Origin: Ctena decussata
Taxonomy: Eukaryota > Mollusca > Bivalvia > Lucinida > Lucinidae
Length of the DNA stretch: 64,000 nucleotides
NCBI GenBank assembly: GCA_963989385.1
Contig: OZ022506.1
Location: 3,389,415-3,453,414 of the forward strand
Reading direction: 5' to 3'
In this document: piece after piece, positions 51,990 to 64,000 of the stretch
How the letters are laid out: every line of letters starts with the position of its first letter
How positions within the stretch are numbered: position 1 is the first letter of the stretch
Notes under the pieces: model-generated
What the model saw: the letters and a program-made list of their open reading frames with translations, nothing else
Databases searched by the model: none
What the model was told of the DNA's origin: nothing
Translations under genes and position numbers: made by a program

Positions 51990-52949
51990 TTTTGTATGAC
52001 ATTGTTTGTGTGTATCACTTGTAGGGGAGGGAAGGGATAATAATTTTGCTGACCTGCTCTACATTTAGGCCTGTGATATGTTAAGATAAACGACATTTGT
52101 CTTTCTTTACCAGTTATAAGTGATTGATGCAATTGAACGAAAGTTTAAGTTACGCATCGTATAAAAATATCGATATTGTAGGTTCAAAATAGCATTACAT
52201 GAACCTTGAACGTTATTGCAGATGTTACTGTGTTGGACAAATGGCATTTTTTAGAAGTAACTGTAAAAAAAACCCTGAATAGTAAGTAATAGATTAAGCA
52301 GTTATCTCGGTCTTACGAAGAAAGGATTGAATCCATCCAGTACAACATTGAACCGTTTTTGTTCCGAAACAGGAACATACTATCCATCCTTTGGGAATGA
52401 ACAAACAAATTTCCGACTTACAGCCAATTCCACGAATGGGGCCTGATCTACTATAATGCTGCCGGGTCAGTTTGCTCTTTAATACCAACTTGTATATTAT
52501 TTGTTTTTGAAAAAAGAAACGGCGTTTAACTGTTAAACATTTACTATTAAAGTGTGAAGTAAAACGGTGAAGTAAAAGTCTCAGCAAGCAACGCCCTTCC
52601 CTCTCCGAACAACACTAACTGACGTAATCCCCATCACATAGCAGCCGCAGAAAGCATATTAGCCCGCATAAACCCTCATACTGTAATACACAGACCAATA
52701 ATCAAATCATACGAAAAGGTTATCATTAGTGCAATCGGTTGTATTAGAATTAAAATCTTAAGGAGTTCCTTCAAGTGCAGAGATACATTCAGAAGAAAAG
52801 AACATGGACCAGACTACGTACTTTCGGCTAATAAAGCCTCATCGGTGACCCTGATAATATCTGGTGACCGGAATATTTATAAAACCTCTCTTTGGATTGT
52901 TCTTTCTTCCAAAAGACCCTTTTTCAAAAATCACTATGAATGTAAAGTT

Positions 52950-53100
52950 TATGGAGACGGTGGTCGGTCGGATCGGGATCGGTGCTTGGTAAATTTCAGT
53001 GCTGGGACGTCCTACTAATCTAGGTGATAGTCGGACAAGGGCCGGCTGTGTCCGAAGCAGGTGCAGAATGGGGTTATTTGGATTTTTAAGAGAAAAAAGT
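52950..53100 (-). repeat. Dispersed repeat family C, inverted partial copy
   Basis: GTGGTCGGTCGGATCGGGAT, TGCTGGGACGTCCTACTAAT and AGCAGGTGCAGAATGGGG. It joins directly to the inverted family F copy. Confidence 0.6.
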
Positions 53101-53125
53101 GTACCGATGACCGCATATCTAGAAG

Positions 53126-53305
53126 TAAAAAGTATGCAAAGACCAGGAACTGAAACAATCAAAATCCAAATCCAGCCCTCAAACCATAGTTGGAAACAAC
53201 TAAGATTACAAATAATCAAGATACAGAGAACATATGGCCAACCGAGTGAGCAGCTTGTTCCCAAAAGGTGGCCACTCAGCAACCCAAACCGAACCAAAAA
53301 TAACA
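53126..53305 (-). repeat. Dispersed repeat family F copy, inverted
   Basis: Nearly identical in reverse to 37529-37715 (AACCATAGTTGGAAACAACT, CAACCGAGTGAGCAGCTTG, CCACTCAGCAACCC). Confidence 0.75.
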
Positions 53306-56300
53306 TACATAAGGTAAAACATCACAGAAACTCTGACACCAAAAACAGGCAACAAAGAACCACAACAGAACTACCGCCATGGAACGGTCAGTAATGAATT
53401 ACTGGGGGGCTTAAATCGATTTTACAGGCCCAACCTCACCCTCAGTTTCTGAAGTGGTACAAAACATTTAGTTGGTTGTTCGGTTCGCATGATAACCCTC
53501 TAACTCGTCAATGAATCATCACGGTAAACACATAAATCAAATTTCAACACCATGAAGAAGCAAAGACGAGGACTCAACAGATACAACGGGCCGTCTGACA
53601 GGTGGAGATCCCTGTCCTGCCAAACAACCCCACTGGAAATCTGAAGCAAAAGGTCACCAGTTGAGCCCCGGTTGACTGTAAGGATCGAGCATTGGATGGA
53701 AACTCAAAATTTTGTATTTTGCTAAAAATGTCATGGTTTAAAGCTCTCGACGAAAGATGAAGATTAGTGAAAAAATTAGTGAAATATGTCAAACGGTTCT
53801 CGAGATATCTAAGCAATTACTGTTGCCATGGCAACCATTTTTAGGCCGCTCAAAGTTTACATATTTTCATGAATTTCAAAGGAAAAACGTGTCTGTCCTG
53901 AAGTAAGTATCAAATAGTTAACTGGTATGGTGTTTAGGACTAAATGTAATTGTCAGTCTCTGCACCTTCAGAGCACTGGCTACTGCACGTTGTTGAAACC
54001 ATGGCAACTGGAAGTACATATAGTCGGAGACAAAATAAAATTTGTGAAAATAGCTCTTTTTCAAATCGAGATTATTGAAAATGGCAGCCTGACCTGAATA
54101 TGTCATTAACATGTCTTCAAACAGCAACATAAGTACGGTACATAGCAAAAGCAATTAGTTGTAAACTTTCACTGACTACAGAATAAATGCACGTGCAAAG
54201 GGTGTCCCTGTCGCATTTACAATTTTACAGAAACAACAGTTTTTTTAGATTTCTTTACCCTAATTTCCGCACTTTCAGTTTGAATTTGCTTATTAAACAA
54301 ATAAAGAGTCGCATTTGTATCCCATCTTTGCAAATAACGGCATAGAAATGTAGTATTTGATATTGTTTCTATGGTTACGATGCATAAAAATGTGTTACAT
54401 CAGTTCAAAACGACCCTTAACTCATGTAACTAATATACAACTCTTAATTTGCAGTAGAATCGATATGGTTTTAATGTAGTTCAGTACTTGGTTTCCGTAT
54501 CTCTAATGGTTTTTATTTTTTTTTCTAATAAACCGATTTAAAGTTGCTGCTTAGATACCCCACCCACTGTATATGCAATAGCAATATCACTGTTTTGTGA
54601 AGAGAAAGTGTGTACAAATGTGAAAAAATACGTGATATAGAACTACACGATTAAGAACTTTTTTTTTCTTACTCAGTGAATTGTCGCTGATGTATACATG
54701 GTGTTGAGCACGAATCGTAGTTTATATCTCGACGGCGAAGCCGGAGTGAGTTAAGAAAAGCTAAATGTAAGAAACAAGCCAAAAAAATCACACGCTCAAC
54801 CAATAATAATTTCATAACAAACTGGACATTTCAAACATTTTATGGCACCACAAATTAACATTTAAATGGCAGACTGGAAAACGAAGAGAGTTAATGACAG
54901 GTTTGTAGTTTTATAACCCTTTCAACAGTACTTAGGTCATGCAACGAGGCATGGGTCATTTTTAAAGACTGTGTGCAATGGCACCCCGTGATTAAAAAAA
55001 AGAGATTCGAACAAGGACTGCTAGCTTAGCACACAGGTGCTTCCCTCGCTAAGCTACAGAAAAGTGGATGAAATTAGATGGGATGAATAAATCACTCATG
55101 AGTACTCGTATACTTAAGATGGCACCCCTATCAGGATTACCTAAATTACACGACTGTCTTGGCTATTCTAGAAGCCACGGGTAGCACAGTAGGTTAAGGC
55201 CTGGCCTGCTGATCAAGTGGTTCAGAGTTGGAGATCTGCTAGATGCATTAATCTTTCCAACCGCAAATTTGGCTCCACTGCTTAGCTTTTCATACTCATC
55301 CCTCCCCATCCCCCCCCCCCCACACACACACACACTTCCCACCATCCCCCCAACCACATTCCCCAATCGTCCTGATATGACTGAAAGACTGTTAAAAAGG
55401 ACATAAAATCCAAAGTCATTCATCCATCCATTTTTAGCTGTTTTATGTAGTATGACGATCATAGGTAACAGAACATTGCTTACAATTTCAGTATCCCTCG
55501 GTGAATAGACGCTGTAGGCCTTAGTCTGCACCACTTTCTGTCCTGGAAAATGACTCTTCTTTCGTATTACCTGCTTCACAGAAGCAATTCATTCAAAAAA
55601 CATTAGTAAATTTATTTATTTCAACATAAAATAAAGTTAAGGCAAAACTATTGCTGCAAATAAAACGGTTTTACTCCGTTCTTCTATTCCGTGATTTCTG
55701 CAGACGTTTTGCTCGGGACAACTCTTGTCATCAAATGTACCGAATACAACTGCAACTGCAGTCGTGGTAAATGGACCTATTTCATAGATAAAAAAAGGTC
55801 ATGGTGAGCATTGTTGACAGTAATCTTATTCTTTCAAAGATACTATCTTTTATTATTAAAGATCATGGATACTACCTGTAGTGTTCGCAGATTTGTAATC
55901 GTCAAGGGAGGTAGATAATGCTAGTTTGACTTATCTCCCTTCCTACTATTTTACAGTATTGACACATTTCAAAGATGGATAACTTTTAAAGTTTTGCGAG
56001 TTTACACCTAATTTTTTGACTTTCTTTAACTTCAAACCTTACACTATCATGCATATATTGCCTTATTGTCAAACGTGACTTCCATTTTTAGTTATCAGGC
56101 GAATAAAACACCAATTTTTCACTCAAAATTGGGTCGATTTTTTCCAGTAAAAGCTCTCCCGTTGATAATAAGGGACAGAAAACATTCATATCATGTTATC
56201 TTATTACATACGTATGTATTTTCAAACTACAAAAGCAAATAGGAATGGGATAATATTTGTTGTTTGATTTTTATCGAGGAAATATTACATACATGTCTCA

Positions 56301-56500
56301 ATATTTATATTTTCAAAATGGATTCCTGGTTACCATGGAAACGGCCGAACGTTGACCTCTAAAAACTTGTAAAATACAAACAAGCATGGTATATATCAAT
56401 TTCCCAAAATTTGAGCCAAATCCGTAATTTTCGACTTTCCACGTTATTATGGGCCAATGCTCGATGTTTACAGTCAGCCTCTCTTAACACTCGCCTATCA
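53306..56500. other. Intergenic stretch without recognised gene
   Basis: AT-rich DNA with scattered short open frames. A degenerate tRNA-like B-box region lies near 54990-55060 and another near 55175-55240, both probably old SINE fragments. A C/CA run is at 55312-55336. Nothing else could be supported. Confidence 0.4.
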
Positions 56501-56504
56501 TTTT

Positions 56505-57630
56505 TGTCGCACCTGCTTTAGCAAGGTGCGATATAGGAGTTCACTTTTCCGTCCGTCCGTACGTCAGTCATTCCGTCCGTCCGTCTGTCCGTCCGTACGT
56601 CCGTCCGTCAACAATTACGTCGACCCTAGACTCTCTAGCATTTAAGTCCATTTCTCGCAAAGTATGATACCTACAATCATCAAACCTGGCATAAAGCTTG
56701 TTCTTAGGATGTTCTTGAGGGCTGTTGCTCTTATTGTTACCCTTACCCTGTATTTTATGCTCTGCTGACTTTGTAAAACAGGCCACCAACAATTACGTCG
56801 ACCCTAGCGCTGACCCTAGCATTTAAGTCCATTTCTCGCAAACTATGATACCTACAATCAGCAAACCTGGCATAAAGCTTCTTATTAGAGTGTTCTTGAT
56901 GGCTGTTGCTCTGATTTATACCTTCACCTTTATTTTATGCTCTGCTGACTTTGTTAAACCGTCCCTCAACAATTACGTCAACCCTAGAGTTTAAGTAGAT
57001 ATCTCGCAAATTATGATACATACAATCATCAAACCTGGCATAAAGTTTCTTCTAAGAATGTTTTCGAGGGCTATTCCTGGCATAAAGCTTCTTCTAAGAA
57101 TGTTTTCGAGGGCTATTGCTCTTATTTATTCCTTGACCTATATTTCATGTTCTGCGGACTTAGTAAAATTTTATATTCAAAATTATGTCCACCCTAGTGT
57201 TTAAGTCCATTTCTCACGATTTATAATACCTAGAATCATCAAACCTGGCATCCAGTTTCTTCTTAGAATGTTCTTGAGGGCTGATGCAATTAATTTACCC
57301 TTTACATATATTTCATGCTCTGCTGACTTCGCAAAATTTTAAACCCCAAAATATATATCGGCCCTGGCGCTTTAGTCCTTTCGTCTGAAAGTATGATACC
57401 TGTAGTCATCACACCTGGCATAAAGTTTCTTCTTAGAATGTTCACGAGGGATGTTGCAGTTATTCCTACCCTTTGTCTATATTTCATGCTCTTCTGACTT
57501 AGTAAAATTTTACATCCAAAATTGTGTTGACCCTAGCATTTTTGTCCATTTTTCATAAAGTTCTTTTAACTATATAGTCTTTACTACTGTGGAAACGCAA
57601 TGCAGGTGCGACATAGCATTCCGCGGAATT
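56505..57630 (+). repeat. Pearl-like array with CCGT microsatellite and ~190-bp units
   Basis: It begins TCGCACCTGCTTTAGCAAGG and TGCGATATAGGAGTTCAC, then CCGTCCGTACG repeats (56551-56608). Five to six units follow, with CCTAGCATTTAAGTCCATTT, AATCATCAAACCTGGCATAA, TTAGGATGTTCTTGAGGGC and TTTCATGCTCTGCTGACTT. It ends at GCAATGCAGGTGCGACATAG and CATTCCGCGGAATTC. Confidence 0.8.
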
Positions 57631-57949
57631 CTTGTTTCTTTCTTTTTAGCTCATCTGAGCCGATGGCTCAAAGGTTAGCTTACAATAAAGGCAGGCCTCC
57701 ACCACTGGATATCACGAGCGTTCAAATGATGACCTTGGGCTGACCTTGACCTTTTTTAAGGCAAGGTCAAGTATAAGAAATGCTAAAACATAAGATTTCA
57801 TGGCAAGTTTAGAAGATTTTGGCTGTCGTCCGTCGTGCACGCCTTTTTAACATCAAAGGGATATCCAGGCGTCGCATTGCGTTTTTTCTGTCGAGTCCTT
57901 GTCTGTGATTAATTATTGGTCTAATCCGTGATGTGTTTGTTTCCTGTGA

Positions 57950-58330
57950 TGATTCACTGATAGGATAGGAAAGTAAAAAATATAGATAATCATTAGGAAT
58001 TAATACAAGCAACTCCCACATCCCGCCCAAAAATCCAAAAGGCAAAGAAGCACACACAAATTGACAAACGTTCACGAAAGACATGCACGGTAAACTGTAT
58101 AAACAGCTCTTTCCCAAACAGGTGGTCCTTTAGCTACCCTTAATGAAAACAGCAGCAACATCTATTTTTACCTATTTCCTATTTCAAATTACAGAACTAA
58201 ACAAAACAGAACGCAGAATTTGCAGCTATTCAGGTGACCGTTTAGCTAGAGCCAATAGACAAGCGGACGTAACAACCTGTAACATTCAGGAATCACAACT
58301 GAAGTATCGCCTCGAACAGATCAGTAAATA
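57950..58330 (+). repeat. Dispersed repeat (family F relative), with copy near 62015-62260
   Basis: GTTCACGAAAGACATGCACG, AACAGCTCTTTCCCAAACAG, GACAAGCGGACGTAACAACC and GTAACATTCAGGAATC. The same block order recurs at 62015-62260. The front part appears inverted at 44800-44960 and 59950-60120. Confidence 0.6.
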
Positions 58331-58496
58331 GACTACTGGGGTTGTTGGGGTTTTAACTAGTTTTACTAGATCCAAGCCATCGCTCTCTGCTTCTGCAGTA
58401 GTTCGAAACATTTAGTATGCTGTTTGGTGCGCATGAAATTTCCTAACCCATCAATGAACCATCACAAGAAACAAGAAAATAGCAGATGAGACCTAT

Positions 58497-58670
58497 GATG
58501 AATCACAGATAAGGACTTGACAAAAAAACGTATTAAGTTTTCCTTTCTCCTTGCCTTGTCTGTATCTTAGTCATTTGGGGCTCAACAGGTGGTCTGATTT
58601 TGTATGACACCCCAGGGATCTCCAGGTGTCGCAATACGTTTTTTTTGTCAAGTCCTTATCTGTGATTCAT
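58497..58670. repeat. Short inverted repeat (38-bp arms)
   Basis: ATGAATCACAGATAAGGACT with TGACAAAAAAACGTATT at 58497-58533 is inverse to AATACG...TTTGTCAAGTCC and TTATCTGTGATTCAT at about 58633-58670. A relative of the right arm occurs at 57877-57915. Confidence 0.7.
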
Positions 58671-59735
58671 TATAAAGAAATGTTAATTGATTTACAGTTG
58701 AATCACCCGGTATAAAACCAGATTGCAACGACGATAACAAATTATTATCTCGAAGGTGATTAAATAAGTATTTGAAAACAAGCCTCTCAAAAACTTTGGC
58801 TTCCGCATTAAGCAAAGATATGGGTCTGTAATTAGAGACATTCGATAAATCTCCTTTCATACATTTGCTTCTTTATAAAAAGCTGGTAAATGACCGGTCT
58901 GTAGGGACTGATTAAAGAGGGAACAAAAAGGAGTGGAGAGTTGGGATGAAAGTTCTTTAAGAATACGATTACTGAGTCCATTTGGACCAGATGCCTTACC
59001 AACAATTAAAGTTTTAAGAACAGATTCAACTTCAAGTGGAGTGAGCACAATTATGTTCAATTCTGAATTAAGAGCAGGTGAGATCAGATCTGGAGGAACA
59101 GCGTTTGTCTCATTTAAGATGGTTTGACTTTGAAAGAATTTATTGAGGATGTTTGCCTTATCGTTTTCATCTGTATAAATATTGTTTTCATATTCAAGGG
59201 GAGGAATGGAAGAACTTGAGTTTGGATTAATAAAATTCTTAAGAGTAGACCACCAATCTTTTGTCGTAATAGTACTGGATTTTAGTTTATCTGCCAACTT
59301 ATCATAATACGATTTCTTGGAATCACGGATCATTGTAGTAACCTTATTTCGTAATTTCTTAAACTTTTTCCAGTGAGTTTCAATATTAGTTCTCTTAGCC
59401 TTTCTAAAAGCACGTTTGCGTTTACGAATGTGTCTTTTCAGAACAGTAGTCAGCCAAGGAGGATCTGAAGGTTTAACTTTTATATGCCTATTAGGAATAC
59501 ATTCGATTGCTATAGAGTTAATGGCGGTATTTATGTTATAAGCATAGGTGTTTATATCATTATTACGAAGAGACTCCCAATCCAAGTTAGAAGCTTTATC
59601 ACGTAAAAGATTAAAATTACCCCGTTCGTAGTACCAAACATGCCTTGTAAACGTTTTAAACTTAGGCTTAGTAAATTTAAATATACCGTATATAGGACAA
59701 TGGTACCGTAGTTCCTGATTAAGAAAAGGATCACC
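58648..59735 (-). pseudogene. Non-LTR retrotransposon fragment (linker and start of reverse transcriptase)
   Basis: The open part at 58857-59585 encodes a linker with SDPPWLTTVLKRHIRKRKRA, DSKKSYYDKLADKLKSS, WWSTLKNFINPNSS and then the early RT region (GKASGPNGLSNRILKELSS, FNQSLQTGHLPAFYKEANV). After a frame break near 58857 comes NVSNYRPISLLNAEAKVFER and LQSGFIPGDSTVNQLTFLYN, the RT fingers. The frame upstream of 59585 also continues briefly (FKFTKPKFKTFTR type). The endonuclease, the RT catalytic YxDD region and the 3' end are absent. The order fits a CR1/jockey-like LINE. A dead fragment. Confidence 0.8.
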
Positions 59736-59799
59736 TACAGAAAAGGATCACCTACAGAAGTATGAGCAATTACAAAAGGTTTAACGCAAAACTTTGACG

Positions 59800-59925
59800 T
59801 AAAGTTGACGATCGGACGGAAGGACGGACGGAAGAACGGACGAACAGTTGAACGGACAGAATGAAAAAAACTATATTTTCCCTGACATACTTCGTATGTC
59901 GGGGCGTATATCGGGTGTAAAAAAA
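59800..59925. repeat. Pearl-like end fragment
   Basis: GACGGA/ACGG repeats, then a CCCTGACATACTTCGTATGT hairpin followed by CGGGGCGTATATCGGGTG. Confidence 0.5.
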
Positions 59926-60674
59926 AGTGTATAAATAGGTAGTTATTTATGATGTTTTCAATTAGGTTAGCTGTTTGGAAAAGATAATATGCGGTTTACC
60001 GTGGTTGTCTTTGTGAACTTTTGTCTATTTATGTTTGAGCTTCTTCGCCTTTTGGTTTAGAGGACCCGATGTAGGATCTGATTATATTAATTACTGATCA
60101 TTGCCTTTCTTTTTACTTTTAGCATGCAGGATGTGTTAGTAAAAGAAATACTGAAATGCCGAATCTTGGCTTGAGATTTCATCTACGTAAGTTTTGACAT
60201 CGTTCATAACTTACCTTAGCTAAATTCAGTCGGGCAGTAACGAAGGTTATTCATATCTCACCCTAAAACAGACTCTTTTTATATATATATATGTCTCTGA
60301 AAAGCCTTCTTTACCAAATTATTTTATTTTATCTAAGCCCATGCAAACATGTTGTATCTGTCTGACGTCAAAGCTGAGTGTAAGTCGTCAAAACAAAAGC
60401 GTAGAGCCTTTCGGCAAGGAAACAATCATGTTCGAAAAATGTATTAACGACACTATTGTAGAGACAGGAATCTGATGGAAATTTATAGATGACTGATCAA
60501 CTTTCATGTATCACTGAAAGTCTGGCGTATTGTGTCTCAACTTATTGTTTAACTGACCACTCAATTACACGCATGACTGGCATTCAGACAAAACAAGGTC
60601 TCTGATAACGTGTACTGAGATATATCAAACATCCAAACATGTCATTTTCTCCCACTTCCACATGTTAGCTCAAA

Positions 60675-60911
60675 TGAGCCGCGACAGGAGAAAACCAACA
60701 AAGTGGTTGTGCGCCCAGCGCAGACTCAGATCAGCCTGGGCATCCGCCCAGTCTGATCAGGCTCTTCACTAAACGCTTAAAGGTTAGCTAAGAGTCTATG
60801 CTACCTCCATGCGGACAACAGAAACTTTGATCAGACTGGTTTGAAGGCCAGGCTGATCTGAGGCTGCGCTGTGCGCACAACTGCTTTGTTGGTTTTCTCG
60901 TATCGCGGCTA
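60675..60911. repeat. MITE family B copy
   Basis: GAGCCGCGACAGGAGAAAAC ... TTTTCTCGTATCGCGGCTAA with both halves. Confidence 0.9.
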
Positions 60912-61855
60912 ATATGGGAAACGTCGATCTTGATTAGCAGCAACGACAGATAATTTCGAATTTTGACTGTAATTTTAATCATAAAATGAAAATAATGGGC
61001 ACTCAAGCAACTATTGTGACATCATTCCATTGCTATATTTTTTACTTGATACGTCAAGAAATTTATAACGTGACTAAAACGTGTACTGCGTCGTCGCTAG
61101 CAAGTTGACGCGTGCGAAGAGGCACACCTGCATTGTGTGTAAGACAAAACAATCAATAAATCGTGTTACTGTGCTGTTTTTCAGTTGCTAGCTGTGTTTA
61201 CATCTGTTTTAAACCCGAAAAACGCCCTGGGCTGCTTTTACATTTACCTTTGATCACTGGTGAAAAAGTGTAATTTGGCTTTGTTTTGAAGCTTCATCCC
61301 ATGTTCGCTAAAACATGCCTGGTAAACTATCACAGGTACCTCCGCGGAGGTACCGATAAAAAGTTGTGACAGGCATCCGGAGCTACCTGTGACGGACCAA
61401 AAATAAACAAAAAAAAAAAACGGTAGGTATTCGTCTTTTTTGATAAAATACATTATAACCAGGGAGTTTATTAAAAATCAAAGAATGCTATTCGACCCTT
61501 ATATACATTAAGTTTTGCCACACAGTATATCCCCGGGAACTTTACATATATACTGAAGATATGACTTTTGAAGTGCCTTAAAGGTCAGCCAAAGGTACTC
61601 AAAACAAGAACAAATCGGTTGTTTTAGGTCCTAAATGCTCTTTTCTTGCATAAGGATCTGTTGATCTGGATACACTGACGTTAAGTAAACCTCCTTGCCC
61701 AAATATAAATGCCGACAAACTCCAAATAAGGCTGGATTGGTAAAAAAACAACTGGAGGTGCCTGTGATGGAATGGAGGTGCCTGTGATGTAAGAAAATAT
61801 AGCGAAAATCTGAAGATTTATAGCGGTTGCAAATATTGATATTCTTCATCTCTAG

Positions 61856-62003
61856 ACTTCTGCTTTGAAAGAATCGTTCATTCAACGTCGCAATTTAATC
61901 TATCATAATGCGAACATCAAGCATATTTTTATTAAAACGACAGACAATGATCATGAACTTATACAATCAGATTCTACATCCTGCTCTCAAAACCAAGATG
62001 GAA
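61856..62003 (+). CDS. Candidate host exon, unknown product
   Basis: Acceptor CATCTCTAG and donor GATGGAA|GTAAGT bracket an open frame reading TSALKESFIQRRNLIYHN through DSTSCSQNQDG. Both sites are near consensus, but no partner exons were found. The following DNA is repeat. It could be a chance or a relic exon. Confidence 0.2.
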
Positions 62004-62014
62004 GTAAGTATACA

Positions 62015-62260
62015 TTGACAATAGTTCATAAAAGACACACATGGTAAACCGAATAAAGAGCTCTTTCCCAGACAGGTGGACATTCACCTACCCCAAATGA
62101 AAACAACGCTAACTTCTGTTTTACCTATTTTATATTTTGAATTACAAAACAAACCGGAAAGCAAAGTGGACAGCTGTACAGGTGGCCTTATTGCCAGAAG
62201 ACTACAGACAAGCGGACATAAGAACACGTAACATTGATGCTTTGCAACAGAAATCCAAAA
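62015..62260 (+). repeat. Dispersed repeat, copy of the 58-kb unit
   Basis: GTTCATAAAAGACACACATG, AGAGCTCTTTCCCAGACAGG, ACTACAGACAAGCGGACATA and GTAACATTGATGC, parallel to 58070-58300. Confidence 0.6.
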
Positions 62261-62696
62261 TCCAAAGCAGATCATCTCAAAGAGTTATTGTCCGTTTTGT
62301 TTCCATATCTGCTAGTCAAACGTTGACAAGTCGTACGTAGCTGTTGAAAATTTACTGCCTAATTCAGTGTTAGAATAGTTATGAAACGCGCTTAAATAAG
62401 AGGCAGCGTTTTTGTGAATGGTGATGACTGCCTGTTAGTCATTCCAAATCGTTAGAAATTGTCGAGGTCACACGCCATGCTAGCTACTCGAAACGTTTGC
62501 AGAAACAACGTTTCGGAAGATGACTTTGATGTAGTAAAAGTTCTCTTTTGTTACCAATTTTGATGCAGTGGCTATTCGGAGACTTTGAATTACACGTTAT
62601 TTACAGTAAGATCCCGATCACTTCAATATACTAAAAGGTGTAATATTGAGACCATGTCACCTGCCGATGATGTAATCTGTAGGCCTTACGGATGTA

Positions 62697-62807
62697 AGGA
62701 GCAAATTCCAGAGCAAATTTCATAGTTGTAGGGAATCTCCTGTATAGATATTTAGCCTTAGCAACCGCATAGCAACGACTTAAGTGGCTTTATGAATACG
62801 GCCCCAG
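62697..62807. repeat. MITE family A, right-half fragment
   Basis: GAGCAAATTTCATAGTTGTA, TTAGCAACCGCATAGCAACG, ending TTTATGAATACGGCCCC. Confidence 0.7.
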
Positions 62808-64000
62808 TTGTATAGTTTCCTGATATATACCGTCTCAAGTACTTTTTAAACATAGTAACTGTTATTTTGTTTCTAGCAGCATTTAGCTACAGTGGAAGAC
62901 AAATGTTAAAATTCTTAAAATAAAACGAGCCTCAAAGATACTCCGGTTAAAACCTATTTGTTTGATTTCACATACAGTTTTGACGCCAAACCTTTAGATG
63001 TTACATCCTTCCATCATCTCTACATCAGAGAAACTGTTTGATTGATGTTACCAAACAATCAGCCTAAAGTCCGATAGATTGAATCTGAAATAATAGTTCC
63101 TTATCGGAAAAAAAATATGTATCTTCAAAGATTAATAAACTAAACTGTATTCATACTTCACTGCTAGTAATGATAGTTGTCCAGGTTAAGGACTGGTGGC
63201 TGCGCAGCAGCTCACTGAGCAGCAACTTACTAATGACACAGTACGTCCCTAAAATCGAAATGTAACAGTATGTCTACGGAAAATGATTAAATGTCCGAAC
63301 CGACAAACATTCTGAGCTGACTATGCCTTTGGCTGGATTTGTTGGAAGTCATATAAACTAGTCAACGCTTGAGATTTCTGTTTTTTGCTTGTGTCCAATC
63401 ACATGAATAATGGATGGATGACCTGTGATTGTACCTCCTTTTCAACAGTTCAGTAATCCAGTCATACCAGGACGATGGGACGGTGATAATGAAAAGCTGT
63501 GTGCAACGAAATCCCGTTTACAGTAGAAAAGATTCTCGCTTCAAACGGGGCTCGAACCCAGGTCTGCAGGATCAGTAGGCAAGCACTTAGTCTACTGAGC
63601 TACCAGGGCTCCTCAGTCACATGACGATAAAATGTCTAAAAAAAATGGCCTTTTTTACTGTTACATCTAGTGAAAAAAACGAGTGTAATACTCATGGTCC
63701 GGCTGACACTGTACATATGTAAATCGAACTTAGAACAGCGCTTATGGCATTTTGGAAAGTGCATTTCGTTGCATCTAATAACACCAAAGATTTATTTATA
63801 AAACGATCTATATATCCGTTCGAACAATAGTAGAGAACATCATGTTAGACTGCAGACGTCTAGTCAGACGTCGTTCAATACATGTAATTAAATAATCGAA
63901 AAACAGGAAATTGAAGGTAGTGTAGTCATGTACCCATACTGGTTCAGCATTCGTTTATCGAAAAGTGACACGCTTGGGGCCTTTCCCATTTACAGCTTCT
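62808..64000. other. Terminal intergenic stretch
   Basis: Apart from the tRNA-like SINE head at 63541-63612, only short open frames and AT-rich DNA are seen. No gene is recognised. Confidence 0.4.
63541..63612 (-). repeat. tRNA-like SINE head
   Basis: On the - strand, GGAGCCCTGGTAGCTCAGTA (A-box-like) and CCTGGGTTCGAGCCCCG (B box). The body probably continues to about 63450. No functional tRNA fold is claimed. Confidence 0.5.

Overview
The window looks like nuclear DNA of a mollusc, most likely a bivalve. It is AT-rich, has long introns, and is packed with short dispersed repeats, GTCC/ACGG microsatellites joined to tandem arrays (an organisation known from bivalve 'pearl'-type elements), tRNA-derived SINEs and hairpin-type MITEs. 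No database could be searched, so the species is not named and all family assignments rest on motifs and on remembered family features.

Region 1 (1-27,400) holds a cytochrome P450 gene of the CYP2 clan type on the + strand. Seven exons are visible with phase-consistent GT-AG junctions, but the 5' exon(s) are missing. It keeps the I-helix, ExxR and haem-binding motifs, but has an in-frame TAA in the I-helix exon at 4358-4360, so this copy is probably a pseudogene or a null allele.

Region 2 (6838-23227), inside one P450 intron, is a 16,390-bp Polinton/Maverick, a virus-like self-synthesising DNA transposon. It has 275-bp terminal inverted repeats built of 62-bp subunits and lies inside an older hairpin MITE, with a CAAAC duplication at the joints. 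It encodes a 1523-aa protein-primed family B DNA polymerase, a retroviral-type integrase, an FtsK/A32-like packaging ATPase, a major capsid protein, penton-like and fibre-like proteins, and several conserved-looking proteins of unknown function, many with a C-terminal membrane segment. No adenovirus-type cysteine protease was found. About half of the genes carry one or two small frame breaks, mostly at A/T runs, while the polymerase is fully open. The genes would act together: the integrase inserts the element, PolB copies it from protein-primed ends, MCP and penton form the shell, and the ATPase packages the DNA.

The most notable feature is inside the polymerase. About 310 residues (632-942) lie between the Exo II and Exo III motifs and carry the motif order of a second polymerase family, the TV-Pol (transposon-virus, family-A-like) polymerases. 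The flanking family B motifs are all present, so the protein appears to be two polymerases nested in one chain. The element also shows two promoter-like motif classes: TAGACAACT-type before the replication-side genes and ATCAAATAAA-type directly before capsid and late-type genes.

Region 3 (27,400-64,000) has no confidently recognised host gene. It contains about a dozen copies of a ~235-bp hairpin MITE, many copies of a ~210-bp dispersed repeat, five or more pearl-like arrays (one nested in another), two SINEs, a non-LTR retrotransposon fragment, a perfect 36-bp palindrome, and two weak candidates for host exons near 50.5 kb and 61.9 kb.
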